DNA of 64,000 bases from Erythrobacteraceae bacterium Alg239-R51 (GTDB lineage: Bacteria > Pseudomonadota > Alphaproteobacteria > Sphingomonadales > Sphingomonadaceae), in contig CAMZOI010000001.1 in the NCBI GenBank assembly GCA_947331495.1, positions 744,001-808,000 on the forward strand, given 5' to 3'. The notes under the pieces are model-generated. The model was not told where the DNA came from. It was given only the letters and a program-made list of their open reading frames with translations, and did not search any database. Below are positions 43,601 to 52,405 of the stretch, piece after piece (position 1 is the first letter of the stretch; the number at the start of each line of letters is the position of its first letter). The position numbers and the translations under genes are program-made.

Positions 43601-43961
43601 AGAGGCGAGAAAGCTCGCGCAACGGGGTGTCAAGGTCAGCATCGGTGCGCATGGCCAACAAGCCGGCATCGCGGCACATTGGGAACTGTGGAGCTTCGCG
43701 CGCGGCGGCATGTCGGCGGTAGAAGCGTTGCGGGCGGGCACGATCGAGCCTGCGCGCTCGCTGGGGATGGATCGCGACATCGGCAGCCTGGAAGTGGGCA
43801 AGCTAGCCGATCTGGTCTTACTCAGTACCGATCCGTCGCAGGACATTCGAAACTCCGACGATATCGAGCAGGTAATGCTGGGAGGGCGACTGTACGATGC
43901 GCGTACCATGAACGAGGTAACGACAGGCAATGCGCGGCGTCTGCCCTACTGGTGGGAATAG
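40632..43961 (+). CDS. Secreted TolB-type propeller fused to an amidohydrolase
   Basis: A 1109-aa exported protein with signal MKTSIASVLAILFASQAALAQ. Residues about 80-700 form PD40/TolB-like blades (VSPDGSTIAFS, FSPDGRRIAFTSDRGG, ASVSPDGRTVVFES). About 715-1109 is an amidohydrolase: VDAHAHGPQG as metal motif, then AEGGSLFG, IEHNVPGE, and late VKVSIGAHGQQAG plus LADLVLL. The start is a GTG at 40632. Known relatives are annotated as imidazolonepropionase-like peptidases, with substrate undetermined. It is convergent with the MCP gene (11-nt gap). Confidence 0.87.
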   Translation: MKTSIASVLAILFASQAALAQNQEPEPSPNPVEEREVDASQDDGPAEGSGMAVQAAEATLNVSAVDDEDEWDVSNPRGATIRQVPIRTDEGTWMDVDVSPDGSTIAFSLLGDIYRMPITGGTPVRIAEGLAWEVQPRFSPDGRRIAFTSDRGGGDNIWLMDTDGSNKRQLTKEDFRLLNQPSWSPDGTYIVAKKHFTTERSLGTGEIWLYHVSGGGGVKLVERVSEALQKELGEPTYAPDGTAIYYSRNVTSGPVFEYAQDSTQGTFAIERYELATGEVTTPVSGYGGAVRPQPSPDGRSIAFIRRDRDHTELWVKDLGTGEQRMIYGDLDMDMQETWAVYGFYPLMDWTPDGSSIVLWAGGKLRRVVADGSGSSVIPFSVNDTRGVADAPHPVIPVAPDSFTAKIPRFASVSPDGRTVVFESLGKLYSKPVGGGAPRRLTSGSDDTLELWPSWSRDGRRLTWIRWSDKDLAQVMVSNANGSAMRAVTSMRGHYAQPRFSPDGQTIVFEKRSGGYLTSPDFSENEGVYRVSASGGAPELIARAVTNPQFGATDDRVFMLGRNDGKLQLLSANLDGEARQVHAEGELATEYHVSPDGDFVAFRENYEVFAMPLLPGGQAVTVGEQASSLPVVRASKGGADYIGWTQGGDVLTWSMGPTLYRASLAAMFADAPTDEDAPKFVPPTSGTSLERTIAADKPSGTVAITGAKILTMAGEGAGEIANGTIIIQGNRIAAVGPASSVQVPSGATVVDATGKTIIPGLVDAHAHGPQGVGDLVPQQNWSLVQNLALGTTTIHDPSSNASMIFSASERQRAGLLLAPRIFSTGEIVYGAKAPSVYARIDAYEDALAHIRRIKAQGGISIKNYNQPRREQRQQVAAAARAENMLVVAEGGSLFGMDMNLIADGNSTIEHNVPGEVFYEDVLQFWEGSQSNYTPTLVVTYGGLAADPYWRQATDVFDNPLMIHTPPRQLIAETARRVTAPDWAFVDDEAAREARKLAQRGVKVSIGAHGQQAGIAAHWELWSFARGGMSAVEALRAGTIEPARSLGMDRDIGSLEVGKLADLVLLSTDPSQDIRNSDDIEQVMLGGRLYDARTMNEVTTGNARRLPYWWE

Positions 43962-43972
43962 GCGAACCGAAG

Positions 43973-45316
43973 CTATCTGGCGCGGATTTGAGCAAGGAAG
44001 GCGTGGACCTTGTCACGTAGGGTTTCAGCCTGGCCCTCGAGATCCGTTGCGGAACTGAGAACCTGGCTTGCTGCCATGCCGGTGGCGACCGAGGTCTCCC
44101 GAACTTCCGCGATGTTCGATGCGACCTCGTCGGTTCCTCGGGCGGCAATATCTATGCTGCGCGCCAGGTCCTGGCCCGCAACCGATTGTTGATCCACTGC
44201 GCTGGCTATCGAAACGGCGGTAGTTTCCAGTTCGCGGATTTGGCCGACTATCGATTTGAGGGCGCCGACACTGGCACCGGTGGAAGCTTGCATGGTGCGG
44301 ATTTGCGCGGCGACTTCTTCAGTTGCTCTGCTAGTCTGAGCTGCCAGTTCCTTCACTTCGGAAGCCACGACGGCAAAGCCACGACCGGCCTCCCCTCCGC
44401 GAGCAGCTTCGATCGAGGCGTTGAGTGCGAGCAAATTCGTCCGCTTGGCAATCGATTGGATAAGTTCGACGATCTGGCTGACCTGTTCTGCGGATGTAGC
44501 CATCGTCGAGATTGTGTTGTCGGCATCGGTTGCATTCTGCGTCGCCTGTCGTGCAAGCTCGGCGGAATGCGAGGCCTGACGGCTGATTTCCCCGATGGAC
44601 ATCGCGAACTCGTCCGAAGCCGCAGCGGCTGCTGTCACACCGCCCGACGCCTCTTCCATCGATGTCGCAACAATCTCCGATTGTCTTGTCGCCTGCTCGG
44701 CGGTCGAAGCCATGGCCGATGCCGTGTTGTGAAGCTGGCTCGACGCCGCCGCGACCCCGCCCACGACATCGCCTATCGAATGTTCGAAGTCGGATGCCAG
44801 CCTGATGAGCTCGGTTTCCCGTGTTTTGGCAGCGGCTTTCCGACCAGCGAACAGTTCATCGAGCTTGATGCCCGACTTTAAAAACACTTCGAGAGAGCGA
44901 GCAAGATCGCCGATTTCGTCGTCGCGTTCGATGCCCGATATCTCGATATCACGCGAACCTTGCGATAGACGTGCCATCTCTTGAGACACGCGCTGGAACG
45001 GGGCGATTATGTGGATCAGGATGAAGCGCAGGCTCGCAATTCCACCAACCAGCGCGATCGCTGCGATAATAAGAATACCTATGCGGGCGACTCCGGCATA
45101 CGATGGGTTGGATAGACCGACCAGTGCCAGAGAGGTAATCGTCAGGACGCCGCCGAGGGTGAAAAGCGAAGCGATCTTCGCCTTTGCGGCAAGCGGCTGC
45201 TTCATGAACCATTCCGAAAGGGCAGACCTGCGCGCATCGGACTTCCCACGGAGAATTTCGACATCCGCGATCTCACGGTGCAGGTCAGCAGTCAGAAAAC
45301 TGGTCGGTGCGTTCAT
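43973..45316 (-). CDS. mcp: Methyl-accepting chemotaxis protein without a periplasmic sensor
   Basis: A 447-aa receptor with two transmembrane segments close together (about residues 47-66 and 76-98) joined by a loop of only about ten residues, then a HAMP-like linker and a long cytosolic signalling domain. The hairpin core [17 protein letters not shown] and glutamine/glutamate methylation regions are intact. No periplasmic ligand-binding domain exists, so it must sense through the membrane or cytosol. It is the last gene of the chemotaxis cluster, 134 nt after the GGDEF/EAL gene. Confidence 0.93.
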   Translation of the reverse strand: MNAPTSFLTADLHREIADVEILRGKSDARRSALSEWFMKQPLAAKAKIASLFTLGGVLTITSLALVGLSNPSYAGVARIGILIIAAIALVGGIASLRFILIHIIAPFQRVSQEMARLSQGSRDIEISGIERDDEIGDLARSLEVFLKSGIKLDELFAGRKAAAKTRETELIRLASDFEHSIGDVVGGVAAASSQLHNTASAMASTAEQATRQSEIVATSMEEASGGVTAAAAASDEFAMSIGEISRQASHSAELARQATQNATDADNTISTMATSAEQVSQIVELIQSIAKRTNLLALNASIEAARGGEAGRGFAVVASEVKELAAQTSRATEEVAAQIRTMQASTGASVGALKSIVGQIRELETTAVSIASAVDQQSVAGQDLARSIDIAARGTDEVASNIAEVRETSVATGMAASQVLSSATDLEGQAETLRDKVHAFLAQIRAR

Positions 45317-45450
45317 GCCGGTCCCATCCCAAAGGTCGCGTCAACGCTAAGGGCGGATGCTTGCTATTAGGTTAAATCGTCGGCTTGCGATTCGCTTTTA
45401 CCATCTGGATCAGATTGGACCTCTAGGCCGTTGCCCCTTCTACAAGGTGC

Positions 45451-46986
45451 CTACGCGACCCGGCTTTCCCGACTCTTCTCGCGATCCGAGGCAGCGAGAA
45501 CCGGCTTTCCCAGATGCTGCGAAATTTCTTCAGCGGGCAGGGCCTTGAAGTACAGCCAGCCCTGAATCTGATCGCACCCGGCGGCGCGCATCATGTCTGC
45601 CTGTTCCTGGGTTTCGACACCTTCGGCCGTCACTCCCATCTCCATGGCGCGCGCCACTGCGATCGAGGAAAGCATCATCGCCCGGCTTCCGGCGTCCTCG
45701 CTCGCCTGGACCACCAGGCTCCGGTCGAGCTTGAGCTTTTCGAACCGGAACTGGCGCAGGAATCCGATCGAGGCGTACCCTGTACCGAAATCGTCCAGAG
45801 CAATCCGGACGCCGAAACTTCGGATGACTGCCAGACTGCGTTCGGCGACAACCGGATCGAGAACAAGACAGGTTTCGGTTATTTCGAGCTCGAGGCGTTC
45901 GGGATCGAACCCGGTTTCCTCGAGAATATGGCCAAGCTGTACGGGAAATTCGGGATTGCGAAGTTGAGCGGCGGAGATGTTTATGGACAGGGTGATCTTA
46001 GACCAGCCGAGCGCGTCGCGGCACGCCTGGCGTATTACCCATAGGCCGATAGCATTGATCAGGCCGCTTTGCTCGGCGACCGGAATAAACACGTTGGGAC
46101 CGACCTGCTTCCCGTCCGGACGCTCCCAGCGCAACAAGGATTCGACCGCAACCACCCGGCGCGACTGGCTGTTGACTAGCGGCTGATAGTGCACGCGAAA
46201 TTCATCGTTCGAGAGTGCTACGCGCAAATCGTCGTCAAGCTTTTTGACCTCTTCGCGACTTTGGTCGAACGCACGGTTGAACCACGTGCAGCGCATTTTG
46301 CCACCACGTTTCGACACGGACAGCGCGACATCGGCCTGACGCAGCAGTTCGGACGAACCCAGATCGCCATCTGCGGGACAACGTACAAGACCTATGCTGA
46401 CGCCGAGCGAGAGACGATGATCATCGACGATAATCGGATTGGCCATACGATCGATGACCCGGCGCGACAGCCCTTCCAGAAGTGTGCCCGCAACTTCGCC
46501 GGCGATCATCATGGCGTACTCGTCCCCACCAAGGCGATATATTTTGGCCTCTTTGTCGGTGATCTCGGCAAGCACCCTGGCAATCTTCCTGATGGTCGCA
46601 TCGCCGACCAGGTGTCCGTAGTGATCGTTGACCAGCTTGAAGCCATCGAGATCAAGAAGAGCAAGTGCGACTTCGCGGCGGTTTCCCAGTTCTTCGCGGA
46701 GATCCGCATGCAGGGCACGGCGGTTGGGTAGATTGGTCAACGGATCGCTAAGGCCCAGTTGCGCCAGGACCCGTATGTGCTGTGCTCCGAAAAACGACAG
46801 TGCCAGCACAGCCGCTACGAAAGCTATCGCTCCAGTTGAAAGCACGGCAGCCGAGGACATGAGCGCCCATTCCCGACATGCCATGTAAGCAGCCACGGTA
46901 AGCACGAAAATCCCTGCAAGGAGGGCGATCGAGCCGAACACGACGAGCTGTGTGCCCCGTTCCGGTTTCGACTGATCAACAGTCAC
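45451..46986 (-). CDS. GGDEF-EAL bifunctional cyclic-di-GMP protein
   Basis: About 511 aa from the GTG at 46986, which is 4 nt after a G-run; a GTG at 46998 is also possible. Two transmembrane helices (about 15-38 and 45-66) precede a GGDEF domain (LTNLPNRRAL; signature GGDEY) and an EAL domain with ESLLRW in place of EALLRW, LEITET, DDFGTGYAS and VTAEGVET. The EAL acidic residues are conserved, so hydrolysis is likely; the GGDEY change leaves cyclase activity uncertain. It sits inside the chemotaxis cluster between cheR and mcp. Confidence 0.9.
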   Translation of the reverse strand: MTVDQSKPERGTQLVVFGSIALLAGIFVLTVAAYMACREWALMSSAAVLSTGAIAFVAAVLALSFFGAQHIRVLAQLGLSDPLTNLPNRRALHADLREELGNRREVALALLDLDGFKLVNDHYGHLVGDATIRKIARVLAEITDKEAKIYRLGGDEYAMMIAGEVAGTLLEGLSRRVIDRMANPIIVDDHRLSLGVSIGLVRCPADGDLGSSELLRQADVALSVSKRGGKMRCTWFNRAFDQSREEVKKLDDDLRVALSNDEFRVHYQPLVNSQSRRVVAVESLLRWERPDGKQVGPNVFIPVAEQSGLINAIGLWVIRQACRDALGWSKITLSINISAAQLRNPEFPVQLGHILEETGFDPERLELEITETCLVLDPVVAERSLAVIRSFGVRIALDDFGTGYASIGFLRQFRFEKLKLDRSLVVQASEDAGSRAMMLSSIAVARAMEMGVTAEGVETQEQADMMRAAGCDQIQGWLYFKALPAEEISQHLGKPVLAASDREKSRESRVA

Positions 46987-47119
46987 ATATCCCCCCACTG
47001 CGCACCCGATTTTTTATAGTATCGGCCGGGGCTTATCCGGTCCCGACTAAGGAAATGTAAATGTCGGATCGTGACCTGTACGCAGGTATTCCGAGCGTTT
47101 TGGTCGATCCGATCGTCAC

Positions 47120-47983
47120 CTACGCCAATGCAGGGTTCTCGGACCGGGTTCGCACACGAACCGCTTCGCTTCTTGGTACGTAGAGCGAAGATCCATATTC
47201 GGCAGCTTCGAAGCGATCTGTTTGACCATGAACGGTTTCGCCAGCACCCATCATCAGGAAACCATCACGGGCCGTTGCCGAAGCAAGGCGATCGAATGCC
47301 CGTCGCCGCGTTTCCGGATCGAAATAGAGCAAGACGTTTCGACACAAGATCAGATCGAAACGTCCCGGTGAAGGAGGACAATCGAGCACATTGCGCTGCT
47401 GAAAGCGTGTCATTGCACAGATTCTGTCGGCAGCCTGCCATCCGCGCGGTGTCTCGCTGAAGAAGTTCAGCATCTGCGCAACGCCGATCCCGCGCTGGAT
47501 CTCGAACTGCGAATAGCAACCGGTTTTTGCAGTCGCGACCGCTTTTCCAGAGATATCGGTTCCGATGATGTCGATGTGCCAATCCTGCCAGCGGCCCGGT
47601 TGTTCGGCAAACGTCATCGCCAGACTCAGCGCTTCCTGACCCGTCGAACAGCCGGCGGACCAGATGGCAAGCCGTCTTGTGTTTTTGCGCTTGAGAGCGA
47701 GTTCGGGCAGGACTTGATCGGCAAGCACCGAGAAATAGGCGTGGTCGCGGAAGAAATAGGTTTCGTTGTTCAGCAACGCCTCGACCACTTTGGTGGCCAG
47801 GTGATGCTCTCCCGGTCGCCCGAGAAGGCAGGCGAGTTGATCGACATTGTCGATCCCGAGCTCGCGAAACAGGCCACCGAGCGCCGTCGATATACGCCAA
47901 CGGCGCCCTTCGGTAAGTTGCTGGCCGGTTTTCCGGGTTAGCAGGTCGCCGATTATTCGGTGCGACGCATCGTTTACCGCCAT
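47120..47983 (-). CDS. cheR: Chemotaxis protein methyltransferase CheR
   Basis: A 287-aa SAM-dependent enzyme that methylates glutamates of the MCP. An N-terminal helical domain (residues 1-90, with LLNNETYFFRDH) is followed by the Rossmann domain: SAGCSTGQEALSLAM for SAM, IIGTDISGKAV, and FDLILCRNVLLYFDP. No C-terminal NWETF-type receptor-docking partner was looked for in detail on the MCP. Its start overlaps the end of cheB by 10 nt, showing that the two antagonistic enzymes are co-translated. Confidence 0.95.
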   Translation of the reverse strand: MAVNDASHRIIGDLLTRKTGQQLTEGRRWRISTALGGLFRELGIDNVDQLACLLGRPGEHHLATKVVEALLNNETYFFRDHAYFSVLADQVLPELALKRKNTRRLAIWSAGCSTGQEALSLAMTFAEQPGRWQDWHIDIIGTDISGKAVATAKTGCYSQFEIQRGIGVAQMLNFFSETPRGWQAADRICAMTRFQQRNVLDCPPSPGRFDLILCRNVLLYFDPETRRRAFDRLASATARDGFLMMGAGETVHGQTDRFEAAEYGSSLYVPRSEAVRVRTRSENPALA

Positions 47984-49071
47984 GCGCCGGCTCCAGTGCT
48001 GGAAACGATTTTCTCGGCCAGCTCATCAGGGGGCAAGGCGGCGCTGACGAGACCCCGTTCGGTCACGGCCCGGGGCATCCCCCAGACAGCGCAACTCTGC
48101 GCATCCTGAGCGAATATCGTTCCGCCCGCATCCACGATCGATTGCGCTCCGTCGGTCCCGTCGCGGCCCATACCGGATAGCAGCACCCCCGCGACCTGCC
48201 CGTCGAACGCCTCGGCAAGCGTCTCGAACATCGGGTCCACCGACGGCATGCACCCGCTCTTGACCGCGTGGAAAGCCAGTCCGCAAACATGTCGTCCCGC
48301 GGACCGCCGGACCACCAGATGGCCGTGCCCAGGCGCGATGATGATTCTTCCCCGCGTGATTTCAGTACCTTCCTCCGCCAGCACTGTCGCACGCCGCGCA
48401 GCCAGTTCCACCTGCTTGGCAAACACGGGAATGAAGCTGGCGGGCAAGTGCTGGGTGATCAGGATCGGCAGGTCGAATTGTGCCGGAATCCTGTTCAACA
48501 ACAAATTCAGGGCATGAATGCCACCGGTCGATGCCCCGATCGCCACCACCTTTGGTGCCTTGCCGACCTTGCGCCGTGCGAATCTGCCCGGCACCGCCTT
48601 CTTCGTTCCAAGACGTGCGGGGGATTTGAGCGCCCGGATCTTGGCCAGCAATTGGCCACGATAATCATCATCGAAGCCGCCGGGTCGTGGCTTGAGCATC
48701 GTATCGGCGGCGCCTAGCGCAAGTGCCTGGACGGTATGTGCGGCGCCGTGGGCAGTCAGCGAAGATATGACCAGCACCCTGGCCCCGGGAGCGGCTTCGA
48801 GAATTCTGGGAAGCGCTTCGAGCCCGCCCATGCCGGGCATTTCCAGATCAAGCAGAATGACGTCCGGCGTTACTCTAGCCAGTTCTGCCAAGGCTTTTTC
48901 CGCGCTGCTGGCCAGCGCACTTATCATCAGGCCGTTTTCCCGTTCGATCATGCGCGAAAACACTGTGCGGACAGTCAGCGAATCGTCGACGATCATCACC
49001 CGCACCTTGCCGGCGCAGACGCGATCCTGCAGCTTGGCCTCAACCCGATCTTTGCTTGGCGCCGCAGTCAT
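47974..49071 (-). CDS. cheB: Chemotaxis methylesterase CheB
   Basis: A 365-aa response regulator. Receiver domain: MIVDDSLTVR, phosphoacceptor D75 in VILLDLEMPGMGG, and the conserved SSLTAHG region. The C-terminal methylesterase/deamidase has the serine in AIGASTGGIHAL, the histidine in LITQHLPASF and the aspartate in SGMGRDGTDG. A linker of about 30 residues is arginine/lysine-rich. It lies between cheY and cheR. A basic extension of about 20 residues precedes the receiver; an internal start at V23 (VRVMIVDD) cannot be excluded. Confidence 0.95.
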   Translation of the reverse strand: MTAAPSKDRVEAKLQDRVCAGKVRVMIVDDSLTVRTVFSRMIERENGLMISALASSAEKALAELARVTPDVILLDLEMPGMGGLEALPRILEAAPGARVLVISSLTAHGAAHTVQALALGAADTMLKPRPGGFDDDYRGQLLAKIRALKSPARLGTKKAVPGRFARRKVGKAPKVVAIGASTGGIHALNLLLNRIPAQFDLPILITQHLPASFIPVFAKQVELAARRATVLAEEGTEITRGRIIIAPGHGHLVVRRSAGRHVCGLAFHAVKSGCMPSVDPMFETLAEAFDGQVAGVLLSGMGRDGTDGAQSIVDAGGTIFAQDAQSCAVWGMPRAVTERGLVSAALPPDELAEKIVSSTGAGAWR

Positions 49072-49082
49072 TGCGCAGCCCT

Positions 49083-49448
49083 TCAGACCATGCCGACAAG
49101 CTGTAGTTTGATTTGAAGCGTCTCGTGATCGAACGGTTTCATGACGTATTCGTCAGCCCCGGCGCTGATTGCTTCACGGATATGGGCAACATCGTTCTCG
49201 GTCGTGCAGAACACGACCTTGGGCTTGTCCCCGCCTTCGCGCCGACGCAGCTGAGTAATGAACTCGATCCCCGTCATCACCGGCATGTTCCAGTCGAGCA
49301 GAACCACGTCGGGCATGGCTTCTTCGCAGCGATTCAGGCCTTCCTGACCGTTCTCCGCTTCTTCGACCTTGAACTCCAGCGTCTCGAGAATGTGACGGGA
49401 GACTTTTCGGATAACGCGCGAATCATCGACGACCAGGCAGGTTTTCAT
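49083..49448 (-). CDS. cheY: Chemotaxis response regulator CheY
   Basis: A 121-aa single-domain receiver. Acidic pocket DD at residues 8-9, phosphoacceptor D52 in VLLDWNMPVMTG, the switch threonine in VVFCTTEND, and the lysine in YVMKPFDHE. It would carry the CheA signal to a motor or other target; no flagellar genes are in the window. It stands 54 nt downstream of cheW and 11 nt upstream of cheB. Confidence 0.95.
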   Translation of the reverse strand: MKTCLVVDDSRVIRKVSRHILETLEFKVEEAENGQEGLNRCEEAMPDVVLLDWNMPVMTGIEFITQLRRREGGDKPKVVFCTTENDVAHIREAISAGADEYVMKPFDHETLQIKLQLVGMV

Positions 49449-49502
49449 CAGTGGACCTCGTTTGTTGTCACCCGAGCCTAGACGCGGGGCGTAACTATTC
49501 GC

Positions 49503-49937
49503 TTAAGCCGCCATTGGGGCAGGCCCGGCGACCAGACTCTCAATATTGATGAGGAGCGTGGGCCCGCTTGTCGTTTCGACCAGTCCGCGCGCAGCTCGCT
49601 GCCATTCCGCGCCGAAACCGCCCGGCACTTCGATCGGCCCGCTTATCGCTTCATCGACGTCATAGGCCTCGTCGACCAGAAGCGCATAGGGGTGGCCATC
49701 GATCGCTACTACGGCAGCCCGCTGGTCCGCAGCAATCGGACCAGGTTTCAGGCCCAGGGCCAGCGAACAATCGATGACGGTCAGGGCTTGGCTACGCAGC
49801 GCAGTAAGTCCCCGGATGAAATCGGGCGTCCCGAGGATAGGTGTCACTTCGCCGACCTCGATAACCGACTGGACGCACAAAGCGGGTATTGCTGCCCGTC
49901 GTCCGGCAATCCGGCATGTTAGCAGAAGCTCGTTCAT
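49503..49937 (-). CDS. cheW: Chemotaxis coupling protein CheW
   Basis: A 144-aa CheW-like SH3-type beta-barrel protein linking MCP and CheA. It keeps the family pattern: an N-terminal LLTCRIAGRRAAIPALCVQ strand set, VIEVGEVTPILGTPDFIRGL and ALTVIDCSLALGL, with a terminal LLINIESLV. The ATG at 49937 overlaps the cheA stop (ATGA at 49934-49937); longer in-frame starts up to 50183 would extend into cheA. Compared with other family members it is short but complete. Confidence 0.92.
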   Translation of the reverse strand: MNELLLTCRIAGRRAAIPALCVQSVIEVGEVTPILGTPDFIRGLTALRSQALTVIDCSLALGLKPGPIAADQRAAVVAIDGHPYALLVDEAYDVDEAISGPIEVPGGFGAEWQRAARGLVETTSGPTLLINIESLVAGPAPMAA

Positions 49938-52357
49938 ACGATGGCCTCCGTCCTGGCCTGTTTCAGGGCAGCCAGCAGACCATTGCGATCGTAACGATAG
50001 ATGGTCCCGTCGCCAGTACCTTCGGGTTCGCGGCGCAGTCGGATGACGGTCCTGGCTGCCGGGTCTGATGTCGGCACGCTGTCCTCTCCCAGCAAGATGG
50101 CAAGGTCGGTTTCCTCGTCTTCGTCGGTCGTGACGCGATAGCCGGCCGCCTCTATCAAAGGCGAAAGAATGGTGCGCGCCCATTCGCTGTCACCGGGAAC
50201 GCGGCATGATAGCGGTGTTTTCGTTTGACGCGGTGTGCAGTGGTTCGCAAACAGGTGGTGGCCGTCGATTACCGGAACCGGTTTGTCGTCGATCAGAGCA
50301 ATCCCCTCGATCGAGACATCGTCGTTGGAAGAAACGATGTCGTTCGAGATGGTGGCCGCGTCGAGAACTTCCGAAACGGCATAGACGAGTTCGGTCTCGC
50401 CGTCGGTCAAGCGCAGCAGACGGCAACGGACATCTGGAAAAGGACCTTTTTCGTGTCCAGCGAGCGCTAGGATCTGTCCGTCGATGACGGCATGAGCGTG
50501 GCTGGTTTCGATGTCGATCGCCTCGCGAGCGACGGTGTCGATCCGCCGTACCAGTTCGAGCCGCACCGCTCGTTTGCGACCGTCAAGCGCGGTGAACAGC
50601 ATTACCGGGATGGAGTTGCGGGTTACGGTCTGCGTTTCCTCTTCGACTGCCTTGAAGCCGCCGCGTCCCTCACTCACGAGGTCATGACGTGCGGCGATGC
50701 TCGGTAAGTCGAGCAGCATCATCGGCCGTCCGTCATCGAGCAGTGTCGTACCCGCATAGAGGCCCGTTTCCATCACGGCTGGCGCGATAGGCTTAACGAC
50801 CACATCCTCGTGATCGTAGACCCGGTCCACGGCGAGCGCGAAGACATCGGCGGTTGCAAGCCTGACGATTACAAATGTCTTGCCCGTCGCCGCGCTGCTG
50901 TCTTCGTTTTCGTTTTCGCCAACTCCCAGGACTTCGTCCAGCGAAAGACACGGTACGCGCTTGCCGCGAAAGGTAACGAAGCGCCGTTCCCCGACTGTGG
51001 CAAAGTCGATCTGAGAGGAGTTTCCGAACACGATCTCTTCCACGTAGCTACGCGGGATGGCGTAACGCTGTCCGCCACTTCCGACAGTAAGGGCCGCAAT
51101 GATAGACAGAGTAAGCGGAAGTTTGAGGAAGACGCTGGTTCCCGCCCCCGGCGTGCTCGAGACATCGATCGAACCGCCCACCTTCTCGATATTTGCACGC
51201 ACGACATCCATGCCGACCCCCCGACCGGAGAGCGCACTGACCTTTTCGGCCGTGGACAGGCCCGGTTCGAAAACCAGATGCTGCTTGCGGCGCTCCGACA
51301 TATTGTCGAGTTCAACACGGCTGTAGATACCTGCTGCCAAAGCCTTTTCGACGAGACGGTCCGTATCTATGCCGCGTCCGTCGTCGGTGATGACGAGGCT
51401 GATCTGATTGCCCGATTGCCGGGCAGAGAACTTCAGAAAGCCAATCTCGCTCTTGTCGTTCTTGATCCGCTCGCCCGGTCCCTCGAGGCCGTGGTCGATG
51501 GCGTTGCGAACAATATGGGTGAGCGGATCGCGAACCATCTCGATCATTTCTCTATCGAGTTCGACCTCGCCGCCCTCGAAATCGACCGTGACCTGCTTGC
51601 CAAGTTCTTTCGAAAGGTCGCGCACGAGCCTGGGCAATGAACCGAAAAGATGCTCGAGGCGTTGCATCCGCATCCGGGTTATCGAGCTGCGCACATCGGC
51701 GAGAATGGTACTCAGACGCTCGAACGGGGCGTCTATTGTCGGCTGTTCGCCCGCTTCGCGCAGGCGCCTAGCGAGATCGTTGCGGGCAAGGACCATATCG
51801 GACACGCCCTTCATCACCTCATCCAGTAGCTCGACCGGCAGGCGGATGGAGCGCTGTACATTGGCGCTGCGCGGCACGCTGGGCGCCGTTTCGAGCGTAT
51901 CGGTATTGTTGGAGGCGCCGGGATCGGCTGCCCGATCGGGTTGGGCATCAGGGGCGTGTTTCGTGGCGGGTTTTTCAAGAGCGCGGGGTTCGTCCGCGCT
52001 CAATGCGGCGATCAGTATCTCGTCTCCGCCTTCTGAAAACTCCTCACCAGATCCGATCGCGTCGGTCATCGCTCCGATCCGGTCGATGATGGCAAGGACT
52101 GCGGACACCAGAGCCCCATCCGGCTGGCGGCGGCCGGCGCGGCATTCGGCGAGCGCATCTTCCGCCGCGTGGCTGAGCCTCTCGAGTCGCGGGAAATCGA
52201 AAAACCCGCAGTTTCCCTTGACCGTATGGACGAACCGGAAAATCGTATCGAGCCGACCTGTGTCCAACGGGTCCGCCTCCCAGGCAACGATCTCGCCACC
52301 GCTCGCCTCGAGCATTTCGCGGGTCTCGGCCACGAATTCCGCCAGCAGGTCATCCAT
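49934..52357 (-). CDS. cheA: Chemotaxis histidine kinase CheA with degenerate receiver tail
   Basis: An 807-aa hybrid kinase. Hpt domain (residues 1-105, phosphorylated His in FVHTVKGNCGFF at H44), a variable linker with no P2 domain, dimerisation domain (near 180), HATPase (VRNAIDHGLE, DDGRGID, GRGVGMDVV), then two CheW-like domains. The C-terminal 110 residues (from WARTILSPLIEAAGYRV) look like a receiver that lacks the phosphoacceptor Asp (ETDLAILLGEDSV). It is the first gene of the cluster and overlaps cheW by 4 nt. Upstream is a MATE exporter gene on the same strand. Confidence 0.93.
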   Translation of the reverse strand: MDDLLAEFVAETREMLEASGGEIVAWEADPLDTGRLDTIFRFVHTVKGNCGFFDFPRLERLSHAAEDALAECRAGRRQPDGALVSAVLAIIDRIGAMTDAIGSGEEFSEGGDEILIAALSADEPRALEKPATKHAPDAQPDRAADPGASNNTDTLETAPSVPRSANVQRSIRLPVELLDEVMKGVSDMVLARNDLARRLREAGEQPTIDAPFERLSTILADVRSSITRMRMQRLEHLFGSLPRLVRDLSKELGKQVTVDFEGGEVELDREMIEMVRDPLTHIVRNAIDHGLEGPGERIKNDKSEIGFLKFSARQSGNQISLVITDDGRGIDTDRLVEKALAAGIYSRVELDNMSERRKQHLVFEPGLSTAEKVSALSGRGVGMDVVRANIEKVGGSIDVSSTPGAGTSVFLKLPLTLSIIAALTVGSGGQRYAIPRSYVEEIVFGNSSQIDFATVGERRFVTFRGKRVPCLSLDEVLGVGENENEDSSAATGKTFVIVRLATADVFALAVDRVYDHEDVVVKPIAPAVMETGLYAGTTLLDDGRPMMLLDLPSIAARHDLVSEGRGGFKAVEEETQTVTRNSIPVMLFTALDGRKRAVRLELVRRIDTVAREAIDIETSHAHAVIDGQILALAGHEKGPFPDVRCRLLRLTDGETELVYAVSEVLDAATISNDIVSSNDDVSIEGIALIDDKPVPVIDGHHLFANHCTPRQTKTPLSCRVPGDSEWARTILSPLIEAAGYRVTTDEDEETDLAILLGEDSVPTSDPAARTVIRLRREPEGTGDGTIYRYDRNGLLAALKQARTEAIV

Positions 52358-52405
52358 GGTTCAAAAGCCCCCGTCCGAACGCTCGAAGGCTATGGACGAA
52401 TATGG

